NCBI GenBank assembly: GCA_905193085.1
Contig: CAJJNI010000016.1
Coordinates: forward strand, 1 to 20,282
Length of the DNA stretch: 20,282 nt
Source of the DNA: an uncultured Lachnospiraceae bacterium
Lineage (GTDB): Bacteria > Bacillota > Clostridia > Lachnospirales > Lachnospiraceae
Direction of reading: 5' to 3'
Of the stretch, positions 7,184-14,548 are shown in pieces. The notes beneath the pieces were generated by a model, which was not told the origin of the DNA, searched no databases, and saw only the letters and a program-made list of their open reading frames with translations. Position 1 is the first letter of the stretch. Every line of letters starts with the position of its first letter. The position numbers were made by a program, and so were the translations under genes.

Positions 7184-7891
7184 TTAGTTTAATTTTGTTC
7201 CACATTTAGTACAAAACTGTACATTTGAATCATAAACAATATTACAATTAGGGCATACTTTTCCTTCTACTACAGTCGAAGCTGCTGTCTGACTCTCAGC
7301 ATTATCCTGCTCGCTATAGTTTACTTCAGTGTCGGCAGTATTTGAATTTTCGCCCTGTGCTGCACTATCTGCTGTATTTACAGCTTCACTCTGTGCTGCA
7401 CTGTCTGCTGTATTTACAGCTTCACTCTGTGCTGCACTATCTGCACTTTCTGCTGTATTATTCTGTACTGTATTTTCATCTGATTCCGTTTTGTTATCTT
7501 TTGAAGCCTCATTTGCTGTGGAATCTGTCTTTGTAAGCTTTGCTCCACAACTTACGCAAAATGCTGCTCCCGGTGTAAGCTTTGCTCCACATGACGGACA
7601 TGTACCTTTAACTTCTGAGAGCTGTTTTTCCAATGCTTCTATCTTTTCCTGAGCTGCTTTAATATTAGAAATTTCTGCAACAAATTCACTCTCAGGATTA
7701 TTTCCAAACTGCTCGAAATACTTCTTACCGATAACACTGTACATTGCCTCTATAATCTTCTTCTGTTCGGAAATAGCACCGTTAATTCTTACATTATCCG
7801 CAACATTCTTAGTCATTGCAGAAGCTTCATGTCCTAATTTTGTTACTTTACTTGTTACATTACCAGCGATTTTACCAAAATCAAAAGCCAT
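7184..7891 (-). CDS. double zinc-ribbon protein with repetitive linker
   Basis: The product is unnamed. The 235-residue protein starts with a helical, amphipathic region (about 1-93; the first 30 residues resemble proteins that lie along membranes or envelopes). A zinc ribbon follows at about 97-120 with paired CPSCG and CVSCG. Next comes a low-complexity acidic, Ala/Ser/Thr/Asn-rich linker (about 121-205), then a second ribbon at the C-terminus with CPNC and CTKCG. Inside the linker a 12-residue unit (ADSAAQSEAVNT) is repeated from a 36-bp DNA repeat. There is no signal peptide. It has a GGAGAG ribosome binding site and is 13 bases after tlyA, so it is probably co-transcribed. Zinc binding is well supported by the eight cysteines; the role is unknown. 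Confidence 0.85.
   Translation of the reverse strand: MAFDFGKIAGNVTSKVTKLGHEASAMTKNVADNVRINGAISEQKKIIEAMYSVIGKKYFEQFGNNPESEFVAEISNIKAAQEKIEALEKQLSEVKGTCPSCGAKLTPGAAFCVSCGAKLTKTDSTANEASKDNKTESDENTVQNNTAESADSAAQSEAVNTADSAAQSEAVNTADSAAQGENSNTADTEVNYSEQDNAESQTAASTVVEGKVCPNCNIVYDSNVQFCTKCGTKLN
7355..7444 (-). repeat. 36-bp in-frame tandem repeat
   Basis: Copies start at 7355, 7391 and 7427 with an exact 36-base period. The first two differ at one base and the third is half-length. They encode the repeated 12-residue unit in the linker of the zinc-ribbon protein. Because the period is a multiple of three, unit gain or loss would change linker length without shifting the frame. Confidence 0.9.
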
Positions 7892-7904
7892 AATAATCTC
7901 TCCT

Positions 7905-8711
7905 TTATTTGTCTAATTCTTTATGTGCCAATTCTACAATCTGCTTAACATCTACAGGGATATCTTCATATAATCCCTCTGTATGATTCTGCAGATATAA
8001 TAAATATTCTATATTTCCTTCCGGTCCTTTAATAGGTGAAAATTCAAGATTTAAAATACTAAATCCTATTGAAATTGCATATGAAATTACCATATTAATG
8101 ACTTCTTCATGTACTGCTTTATCCCTTACCACACCTTTCTTCCCGACTTTCTCTCTTCCGGCTTCAAACTGCGGCTTGATAAGACAGCCTATCTGTCCGT
8201 CCGGGGTAAGCAGATTCTTAACAGGCAGCAAAACCTTTGTCAGTGAAATAAATGAAACATCTATAGATGCAAATTCTATTAAATCATCAATATCATCAGG
8301 TGTGACATAACGGATATTAGTTCTCTCCATGCATACAACTCTATCGTCCTGTCTTAATTTCCATGCAAGCTGTCCATGACCTACATCTACAGAATATACT
8401 TTAACTGCGCCATTCTGAAGCATGCAGTCAGTAAAACCTCCTGTTGATGCACCTACATCCATGCATACTTTACCGTCAAGAGTTACTCCGAACTCCTTCA
8501 TGGCTTTCTCAAGCTTAAGACCTCCACGGCTTACATATGCAAGAGTATTTCCCTTAATTTCGATAGGCTTTGAAGGATCAAACATACTTCCTGCCTTATC
8601 TTCACGCTGTCCATCAACAAAAACATTACCCGACATAATAATTGCCTTCGCTTTCTCCCTTGATGGAGCAAGTCCTTTATTTACAAGTAATACATCTAAT
8701 CGTTCTTTCAT
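7905..8711 (-). CDS. tlyA: TlyA-family rRNA 2'-O-methyltransferase
   Basis: TlyA proteins methylate ribose in 16S (and in some bacteria 23S) rRNA; in Mycobacterium this sets capreomycin sensitivity. The 268-residue protein has an S4 RNA-binding domain (residues 1-60), an SRGG linker and an FtsJ-like Rossmann methyltransferase fold. Its SAM motif is DVGASTGGFTD at 85-95. The K-D-K-E tetrad is present as Lys66, Asp151, Lys179 and Glu235. The ATG overlaps the dxs stop codon in an ATGA, with a GAGG eight bases upstream inside dxs, so the two genes are translationally coupled. The older haemolysin annotation of this family is misleading. Confidence 0.94.
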   Translation of the reverse strand: MKERLDVLLVNKGLAPSREKAKAIIMSGNVFVDGQREDKAGSMFDPSKPIEIKGNTLAYVSRGGLKLEKAMKEFGVTLDGKVCMDVGASTGGFTDCMLQNGAVKVYSVDVGHGQLAWKLRQDDRVVCMERTNIRYVTPDDIDDLIEFASIDVSFISLTKVLLPVKNLLTPDGQIGCLIKPQFEAGREKVGKKGVVRDKAVHEEVINMVISYAISIGFSILNLEFSPIKGPEGNIEYLLYLQNHTEGLYEDIPVDVKQIVELAHKELDK

Positions 8712-10576
8712 TCGTCATTCCTCACAAATTCCACTATTCTGTCTGTTATTGAATCTTCGTCCATATGAAGCATGTGAAGCAGCTCTGCCGGAGAACCATG
8801 CTGAACAAAACAGTCTTCTATTGCAACTGTCATAACCTTGCAGCCTTTACAATTATTATCAACAAACTCACGAACATGCTGGCCGAACCCTCCCGAACTT
8901 ATGTTCTCTTCTAATGTGATAACATATTTATGAGTTTTTGTCAACTCTAAAATCATTTTTTCATCTATAGGCTTTGCAAATCTCGCATTTACAAGTGAGC
9001 AGAAATATCCAAGCCCGATAAGCTTTGTTCTGACTTTTGCTGCAACAGGCACCATATTTCCTATGGCAACAAGAGCTATATCCTGCTCTTCAAAAATCAT
9101 CTCTGATTTACCAGGTTCAATTCTCTGACGAAGTTCCTCAAATTTTTCGCTTGCTTCTCCACGGGGATAGCGTACCGCTATCGGTCCGTCAAACCTCGCA
9201 GCAAATTTCATCATATCTGATAATTCCCATTTATTTTTTGGTGCCATAACGGTCATATTTGGAATAGATGATAAATATGACAAATCAAATATTCCCTGAT
9301 GTGTTTCCCCGTCACTTCCTACGATTCCGGCTCTGTCAATTGCAAAAATCACATGGAGATTCTGCATACATACATCATGTATTATCTGGTCGTATGCTCT
9401 TTGAAGAAATGATGAATACACAGCAAATACCGGTTTAAATCCACCCATTGCCAGTCCTGCGGCAAATGTTACTGCATGCTCTTCGGCTATACCAACATCA
9501 AAAAAGCGCTCCGGAAACTGATTTGCAAACCGTTTCAGTCCACAGCCATCAGGCATTGCGGCTGTGATTGCAACTATTTTGTCATCTCTTTCTCCAAGCT
9601 TTCTTATAACAGTAGAGAAAACATCGGTATAGTGTGCCTTTGTCTTTTTAAATTTAGGTATTCCGGTTTCAATCTGGAAAGGTCCCGTACCATGAAATCT
9701 TGCAGGGTGATGTTCTGCAGGCGGATAACCTTTTCCTTTTTTTGTAATTACATGAACAATAACCGTATTATTAACTCTTTTTGCAATTTTAAATACTTTA
9801 CATAACTTCTCAATATCGTGCCCGTCTATAGGTCCAAGATATGTAGCTCCCATGTCTTCAAATACTGATTCCGGCAGTACAAGCTGTTTTATACTGCTCT
9901 TGACATTTCGTATTCTGCCGACCATCTTATCGCCATATACGGGAATTTTTGAAATATTTTCGGTAACTTCATTTTTTAATTTTTCATATGATACCTGAGT
10001 TCTCACATTATTAAGAAGCATTGCAACTCCGCCGATATTTTTTGCTATCGACATTTCATTATCATTTAAAACTATAATAAAATTTTTCTTAAGTTCCATT
10101 GCATTATTAAGCGCTTCTAATGCCATTCCACCGGTCATTGCACCATCACCTATAACTGATACAACTTTATTATCTTCACCAAGCAAATCCCTCGCTCTTA
10201 CGAAACCAAGTCCCGCTGAAATTGATGTAGAACTGTGACCCGTATTAAATGTATCACATGGACTCTCATCTGTCTTTGGAAAACCGCTCAGCCCACCGAA
10301 TTTTCTTAATGTATCAAATTCATTTCTTCTTCCGGTAAGAATTTTGTGGGTGTATGACTGATGACCAACATCCCATATAATCTTATCTTTTGGAAGCTCA
10401 AGACTTAAGTGAAGCGCCATCGTAAGCTCAACAGCACCAAGATTGGATGCCAGATGCCCACCTGTACTGCTTATATTTTCTATTAAAAACTCCCTTATCT
10501 CCTCTGCTAAAAGAGGCAGTTGTTCTTTTGGAATTTTCTTTATATCATTTTCATGTTCTATTAAATCCAGTATCAA
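8708..10576 (-). CDS. dxs: 1-deoxy-D-xylulose-5-phosphate synthase
   Basis: Dxs condenses pyruvate and glyceraldehyde 3-phosphate in a thiamine diphosphate-dependent reaction. It is the entry step of the MEP isoprenoid pathway. At 622 residues it is full length. Visible features are GHQSYTHKILTGR (71-83), the thiamine-binding GDG...NN motif (143-158), NDNEMSI (171-177), and in the pyrimidine domain the EEHAVTFAAG stretch with the conserved Glu. The start is a TTG at 10576, supported by AAGGGG with an eight-base gap to the codon; no ATG fits. It lies 14 bases after ispA and overlaps tlyA by four bases. The dxs and ispA products act in the same pathway. Confidence 0.96.
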   Translation of the reverse strand: MILDLIEHENDIKKIPKEQLPLLAEEIREFLIENISSTGGHLASNLGAVELTMALHLSLELPKDKIIWDVGHQSYTHKILTGRRNEFDTLRKFGGLSGFPKTDESPCDTFNTGHSSTSISAGLGFVRARDLLGEDNKVVSVIGDGAMTGGMALEALNNAMELKKNFIIVLNDNEMSIAKNIGGVAMLLNNVRTQVSYEKLKNEVTENISKIPVYGDKMVGRIRNVKSSIKQLVLPESVFEDMGATYLGPIDGHDIEKLCKVFKIAKRVNNTVIVHVITKKGKGYPPAEHHPARFHGTGPFQIETGIPKFKKTKAHYTDVFSTVIRKLGERDDKIVAITAAMPDGCGLKRFANQFPERFFDVGIAEEHAVTFAAGLAMGGFKPVFAVYSSFLQRAYDQIIHDVCMQNLHVIFAIDRAGIVGSDGETHQGIFDLSYLSSIPNMTVMAPKNKWELSDMMKFAARFDGPIAVRYPRGEASEKFEELRQRIEPGKSEMIFEEQDIALVAIGNMVPVAAKVRTKLIGLGYFCSLVNARFAKPIDEKMILELTKTHKYVITLEENISSGGFGQHVREFVDNNCKGCKVMTVAIEDCFVQHGSPAELLHMLHMDEDSITDRIVEFVRNDE

Positions 10577-10590
10577 ATCAAACGCCCCTT

Positions 10591-11478
10591 TTATTTTTTT
10601 CGGTTTATAAGTGAAGCAATGAGTTCTGATATAAATTCACTGTCTTTATTCAGTTTCTTCAAATTAGACATGGCATTTTCCGATATTCTCTCAACTTCTT
10701 TTCCTGCAGCCTCAATTCCAAGCAGTGTTACAAATGTAGTTTTATGGTTCTTCTCATCACTTCCTACAGGTTTTCCAAGTTCTTCTGTTGTACTTGTAAC
10801 ATCAAGAATGTCATCCTGTATCTGAAATGCCATTCCGACATCTCTTGCAACACTGAGCACAATTTCAAGCTGCTCATCATCTGCACCTGCAAGCAGTGCA
10901 CCTATAGACATTGATGCTTCAAGCAGTGCCGCTGTCTTATTTAAATGTATAAATTCGAGTTTTTCTTCTGATATCTTTGTTCCTTCTGACTCAACATCAA
11001 CACACTGACCACCAAGCATTCCATAAATTCCGGATTTATTTCCGAGAATCTGAATTGCCTTTCCAACTCTGTACGGATTATCTGTGTCATTAAATGCTGC
11101 TGCTGCTGTCTCAAATGCAAGATTTAACAGTCCATCTCCTGCAAGAATACCCATAGCCTCTCCATATACTACATGTGTAGTCTTTCTTCCACGACGATAA
11201 TCATCATTGTCCATAGCAGGCAAATCATCATGTATAAGCGAATATGTGTGTATCATTTCTATCGCGGCCATAAAATACTCAATCTCTTTTCCATTACCTC
11301 CGAAAAGTTCATAAAATGATTTCATAAATAATGGTCTTAATCTTTTACCGCCGCTTTTAAAACTGTAATTTATTGCCTCAATAACATTTTTCTGATAACC
11401 TGTTTCTTCCGGCAGATAATTTACAATTATTTTCTCTGTCTGTTTAACTTTCTCATCTAATATTTGTTTAAAATTCAT
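10591..11478 (-). CDS. ispA: farnesyl diphosphate synthase (polyprenyl synthase family)
   Basis: IspA joins dimethylallyl and isopentenyl diphosphates to make geranyl and then farnesyl diphosphate. These feed undecaprenyl phosphate and quinone or hopanoid-type lipids. The 295-residue protein has the first Asp-rich motif DDLPAMD (Asp84, Asp85, Asp90) and the second DDILD (Asp222, Asp223, Asp226). The two-residue insertion in the first motif together with Tyr79 five residues before it is the bacterial farnesyl-length signature, so a C15 product is expected. GGKRLRP (43-49) binds diphosphate. The ATG overlaps the xseB end by 11 bases and has GGTGG five bases upstream. Confidence 0.95.
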   Translation of the reverse strand: MNFKQILDEKVKQTEKIIVNYLPEETGYQKNVIEAINYSFKSGGKRLRPLFMKSFYELFGGNGKEIEYFMAAIEMIHTYSLIHDDLPAMDNDDYRRGRKTTHVVYGEAMGILAGDGLLNLAFETAAAAFNDTDNPYRVGKAIQILGNKSGIYGMLGGQCVDVESEGTKISEEKLEFIHLNKTAALLEASMSIGALLAGADDEQLEIVLSVARDVGMAFQIQDDILDVTSTTEELGKPVGSDEKNHKTTFVTLLGIEAAGKEVERISENAMSNLKKLNKDSEFISELIASLINRKK

Positions 11479-11704
11479 CTAAACCACCAGCTTCGTTTAA
11501 AATCAATACTTTCTTTTCTACTTCATCAAGTTTGTCGTTACAGCTTTTTAAAAGCTTTACACCATTCTGATACTGCTCGAAAGCTTCTTCTAAAGATATA
11601 TCATCTCTCTCAAGAAACTTTATTGTCTCTTCTAATTTCAAAAAATTTTCTTCCAGGGCTATCGCATTGCTTTGTTCCTTATTATCGCCTGACACATCTG
11701 CCAT
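11468..11704 (-). CDS. xseB: exodeoxyribonuclease VII small subunit
   Basis: XseB partners XseA in exonuclease VII, which degrades single-stranded DNA to oligonucleotides. The 78-residue protein is an acidic helical hairpin with the family core NFLKLEETIKFLERDDISLE and EAFEQYQNGVKLL. The ATG at 11704 is eight bases after GGGAGG; a TTG six bases further upstream lies too close to that site to be the start. It overlaps ispA at its 3' end and follows xseA after 30 bases. Confidence 0.94.
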   Translation of the reverse strand: MADVSGDNKEQSNAIALEENFLKLEETIKFLERDDISLEEAFEQYQNGVKLLKSCNDKLDEVEKKVLILNEAGGLDEF

Positions 11705-11734
11705 AAACAAATCCTCCCTTATCAGCTTCCCGCT

Positions 11735-12970
11735 CTATTCTTCATTACCTGATTCTGTACTTCCTGCAAATGCAGGTTCTTTTGAAATAACAGCCGCATC
11801 TATTATTCCGTCTTTCACATTAATTTTTATTAAATCATCTTCTTCAACCTGATTTATGCTTACAAGTGCCTTATCTTTAACTGTGATATATGAATAACCC
11901 GCAGATAATTTCTTAACAGGGGATAATGCCTCTAATTTTGATGCATTAATATTAAGTCTCATCTTCTCTGCCTTAAGCCGGTTTTCAATAAGCATAATTA
12001 ATTTTTCTTTCATTTTGTTTAAATCAGATTTTTTCTGTTCAAACTTATTAACCGGAGATAACAGCTTTAATCTGAGCTTAAGCTGTTCACAGTAATTTCT
12101 TTTCTGTTTAATATTCTGAATCATAAGAGAATCCAGACTCATCTTATAATTCTTTATATCATCTAACAGCTTATCATATTCATAAACTGCAAGCTCTGCT
12201 GCCGCAGAAGGTGTTGGTGCACGCATATCTGCCACAAAATCTGCTATCGTAACATCTGTCTCATGACCGACAGCAGAAATAACAGGTGTGGAACATTCAA
12301 ATATTGCCCTCGCTACAATTTCTTCATTAAATGCCCATAAATCCTCTATCGAGCCGCCTCCCCTGCCGACAATAATAACATCAGGCTTTAATAAATCAAG
12401 ACTTCTTATTCCATCAACAATACTTTGTGCCGCACCTTCGCCCTGAACAAGTGCAGGATATAAAATAAGCTGTACATACGGATTTCTTCTTTTTGATATC
12501 TGTATAATATCTCTTATTGCCGCTCCGGTTTTTGCAGTAACAATTCCTATTTTTGTAGAAAATAACGGTACTCTCTGCTTATATTCATCAGCAAACATTC
12601 CCATTTCTTCAAGCTCTGCTTTTAGTGCTTCATATCTTTGATACAACTGGCCTATTCCGTCTAATTTAATATTATCAGCATACATCTGATATGAGCCATC
12701 TTTTACATAAACAGATATTTTTCCCCTTACAATAACATTGTGTCCTTCTTCCAGATGAAATGTAAGACCTTTTCTGTTACCGGCAAACATAACGCATGAA
12801 ATTATTCCAATATCATCTTTCAGTGAAAAATAAATATGACCTGATGTGTGATATTTACAATTAGATATTTCACCGCGAACTGAAATATATTTAAGCATAA
12901 AATCATTATCAAACATATTTTTAATATATGAATTTACCTGTCCTACCGAATAAACATTCTGATTTGCCAT
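11735..12970 (-). CDS. xseA: exodeoxyribonuclease VII large subunit
   Basis: This is the catalytic subunit of exonuclease VII. The 411-residue protein has an N-terminal OB-fold (about 3-100; VRGEISNCKYHTSGHIYFSLKD is its core, here split by residues 26-47). The catalytic domain (about 115-330) contains GRGGGSIEDLW and the HETDVTIAD stretch. A long helical region follows, and the C-terminus ends in a small beta segment (KLSAGYSYI). The start ATG is two bases after the nusB stop with little ribosome binding site of its own, which suggests coupling to nusB translation. The short C-terminal tail (about 395-411) is poorly conserved in the family. Confidence 0.95.
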   Translation of the reverse strand: MANQNVYSVGQVNSYIKNMFDNDFMLKYISVRGEISNCKYHTSGHIYFSLKDDIGIISCVMFAGNRKGLTFHLEEGHNVIVRGKISVYVKDGSYQMYADNIKLDGIGQLYQRYEALKAELEEMGMFADEYKQRVPLFSTKIGIVTAKTGAAIRDIIQISKRRNPYVQLILYPALVQGEGAAQSIVDGIRSLDLLKPDVIIVGRGGGSIEDLWAFNEEIVARAIFECSTPVISAVGHETDVTIADFVADMRAPTPSAAAELAVYEYDKLLDDIKNYKMSLDSLMIQNIKQKRNYCEQLKLRLKLLSPVNKFEQKKSDLNKMKEKLIMLIENRLKAEKMRLNINASKLEALSPVKKLSAGYSYITVKDKALVSINQVEEDDLIKINVKDGIIDAAVISKEPAFAGSTESGNEE

Positions 12971-12972
12971 AT

Positions 12973-13374
12973 CTATACTAATTTTGCAAGAATACCGTTA
13001 ATAAACGCCGGTGATTCGTCCTGTCCATATTTCTTTGCAAGTTCTACTGCTTCATTAATTGCAACAGATACCGGAACACTTTCATCATATTTCATCTCAT
13101 ATACTGCAAGTCTCAAAATAGTTAAATCTACTCTTCCCATTCTGTCTGTTTTCCAGCCTGATGCAACTTTATCAATCTGTTCGTCCAAATCATCTGTAAT
13201 ATCAGTAATTTTTCTGTATTTTTCATAAATTGTATCTTTATCAGCTTTTTCTATATTTTCAAACTCTTCACGTTCAAAAAACATCTCTGTCTGCTGCTTC
13301 ATCTCCTCATCAGAATGAAATTCATTTAAAAATAAAATTTTGAATGTGTTTTCTCTTAATTTGTAACGGTTCAT
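12973..13374 (-). CDS. nusB: NusB, transcription antitermination factor
   Basis: NusB with NusE (S10) binds boxA RNA and keeps RNA polymerase processive in rRNA operons. The 133-residue all-helical protein shows the family pattern: MNRYKLRENTFKILF at the start, the DRMGRVDLTILRLAVYEM block, the PVSVAINEAVELAKKYG helix, and FINGILAKL at the end. AAAGGAG lies seven bases before the ATG. A terminator separates it from asp23 upstream, so it depends on readthrough or on a promoter in the ~20 bases between. Confidence 0.95.
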   Translation of the reverse strand: MNRYKLRENTFKILFLNEFHSDEEMKQQTEMFFEREEFENIEKADKDTIYEKYRKITDITDDLDEQIDKVASGWKTDRMGRVDLTILRLAVYEMKYDESVPVSVAINEAVELAKKYGQDESPAFINGILAKLV

Positions 13375-13396
13375 CTGTCTACTCCTTTATTTATAG

Positions 13397-13436
13397 TAAA
13401 AAAGGAACTCAAAATGATTATTCAGCCTGAGTTCCT
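13397..13436 (-). terminator. terminator between asp23 and nusB
   Basis: AGGAACTCA (13403-13411) pairs perfectly with TGAGTTCCT (13428-13436) around a 16-base loop. On the minus strand the stem is followed directly by six T (13397-13402). It lies after the asp23 stop and 22 bases before the nusB start, so it splits the cluster in two or sets a lower level for nusB onward. Confidence 0.75.
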
Positions 13437-13484
13437 AAAACTTCTAACAATAGCTTTTATCTGCTATAAGTCAATAATTTCATA

Positions 13485-13862
13485 TTACTTTTCATTTTCA
13501 AGCTGCATATTAATTCCGGCTACGCGGACATTAACATCTTCTACATGAAGACCTGTCATATTTTCTATTGCTTCTTTGACTTTCTTCTGCACCTTCTTTG
13601 TTGTTTCAGGAATACTGAAACCATATTCAAGATTTACTCCGAGGTCAACTGTTACATTTTCCTCAACAACTTCAACCTTAACTCCCTTTGAAAGCTTCTT
13701 CATTCCAAGCTTTGCAATAAGCTCATTAGGTATATTTCCTGCCATAGAAGCAACACCCTTAACTTCTGTTGCCGCCAGACCTGCAATAATTGCAACAACA
13801 TCATCTGCAATTTTAACTGTACCTGTAAATTCTTTATTTGTCTTTGTATTTTCCTGAGCCAT
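13485..13862 (-). CDS. Asp23/Gls24 family protein (YqhY/YloU type)
   Basis: This family of small proteins is linked to envelope stress (Asp23) and, for YqhY, to acetyl-CoA carboxylase control in Bacillus. The 125-residue protein has the family core: TVKIADDVVAIIAGLAATEV at 15-34, split by a conserved VKGVASM, then VDLGVNLEYG and the C-terminal DVNVRVAGI. There is no signal peptide or membrane segment. AGGAGG stands six bases before the ATG. Its place just before nusB matches yqhY in B. subtilis. It follows the small exported protein after 41 bases without a clear promoter, so they are probably co-transcribed. Confidence 0.93.
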   Translation of the reverse strand: MAQENTKTNKEFTGTVKIADDVVAIIAGLAATEVKGVASMAGNIPNELIAKLGMKKLSKGVKVEVVEENVTVDLGVNLEYGFSIPETTKKVQKKVKEAIENMTGLHVEDVNVRVAGINMQLENEK

Positions 13863-13903
13863 AATATACCTCCTGTCTGCTCTTAAAGCATATCTTTATT
13901 ATA

Positions 13904-14320
13904 TTATTTAAAACTATTTTCATAAATATCCATAAAATCCGAAACAAAATCAGCCTGTTCTCTCTCTTCATCAGTGCCGCCATTTACCTGCCAGCCATAT
14001 TCACCATACACATCGTAATTACGCTGGTTCAAATCGGATAAATCAAATTCTGATTTAATTAATAAAATACCGTCTGCATAATTCTCAGTCAAAGCATTGA
14101 ATGCTTCTTTCGGATTTTTAAAAACAGCTCTTCCATCTGCACCTGCACCAATAGCAAAGCGCTCATCAATATCTGAAAATCTTTTTGCATCAACATTTCC
14201 AATTATATTACCCTGTCCCGTAACATACTCCTGTGTATATGGATTAGTTATAATGCATGTATTATTATATGCAAACACACTGCCTGCTGCTGCCAAAACA
14301 ATTAAACCTGTTACCAACAC
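13904..14320 (-). CDS. small exported protein of unknown function
   Basis: I do not recognise the family. From the GTG at 14320 it is 138 residues: a hydrophobic segment followed by an AxA-type cleavage site (SVFA), then a mixed alpha/beta mature part with a Gly/Asp-rich middle and an acidic C-terminus. There is no lipobox Cys, so it is probably released or loosely wall-associated. The start is doubtful. A strong GGGAGGG (14345-14351) is too far (about 25 bases) from the GTG but ideal for an ATA at 14338 or an ATT at 14341. Those would add KKK before the hydrophobic segment and complete a normal signal peptide. It is the first gene of the minus-strand cluster, with a TTGCTA/TATAAT promoter at 14379-14407. 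Confidence 0.7.
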   Translation of the reverse strand: MLVTGLIVLAAAGSVFAYNNTCIITNPYTQEYVTGQGNIIGNVDAKRFSDIDERFAIGAGADGRAVFKNPKEAFNALTENYADGILLIKSEFDLSDLNQRNYDVYGEYGWQVNGGTDEEREQADFVSDFMDIYENSFK

Positions 14321-14378
14321 AACTAATTTCTTTTTTATAATAAACCCTCCCAGATATTAAAATCAACTACTATACATT

Positions 14379-14407
14379 ATTATAGCAAACTTATTGTAAT
14401 TTAGCAA
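14379..14407 (-). promoter_or_regulatory. sigma-A promoter of the minus-strand cluster
   Basis: On the minus strand TTGCTA (14402-14407) and TATAAT (14379-14384) are separated by 17 bases. The predicted start of transcription is about 30-40 bases before the translation start of the small exported protein. It is back to back with the citrate synthase promoter. Confidence 0.6.
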
Positions 14408-14418
14408 AGAAATTTTAC

Positions 14419-14471
14419 TGATTTTTGTATTTTTTATAATTCACTGATTTTTCACATATTTGGTGATTTTT
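14419..14471 (+). repeat. three TGATTTTT repeats upstream of citrate synthase
   Basis: TGATTTTT occurs at 14419, 14445 and 14464, between the two divergent promoters. The first two copies are preceded by AC. The spacings are 26 and 19 bases. They might be operator half-sites, but T-runs are common in this spacer. Confidence 0.3.
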
Positions 14472-14494
14472 GACTATAATTTTCCGAATAATTA

Positions 14495-14503
14495 TGTTAT
14501 AAT
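14495..14503 (+). promoter_or_regulatory. extended -10 promoter of citrate synthase
   Basis: TG-T-TATAAT is a perfect extended -10 element, about 45 bases before the ATG. A TTGACT at 14470-14475 is 22 bases upstream, too far for a normal -35, consistent with reliance on the TG extension. Confidence 0.6.
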
Positions 14504-14548
14504 AGTGGAGTAACTTTAAATTTATAAAAATAGAAAAGAGGGAAGTTA

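Noticed and set aside
7329..7652. Plus-strand frames opposite the zinc-ribbon gene
   Set aside because: They are low-complexity shadows of the 36-bp repeats; the minus frame has the zinc-binding Cys pairs and a good ribosome binding site.
11705..11710. TTG start for xseB two codons upstream
   Set aside because: It lies only two bases from the GGGAGG site, while the ATG has an eight-base gap.
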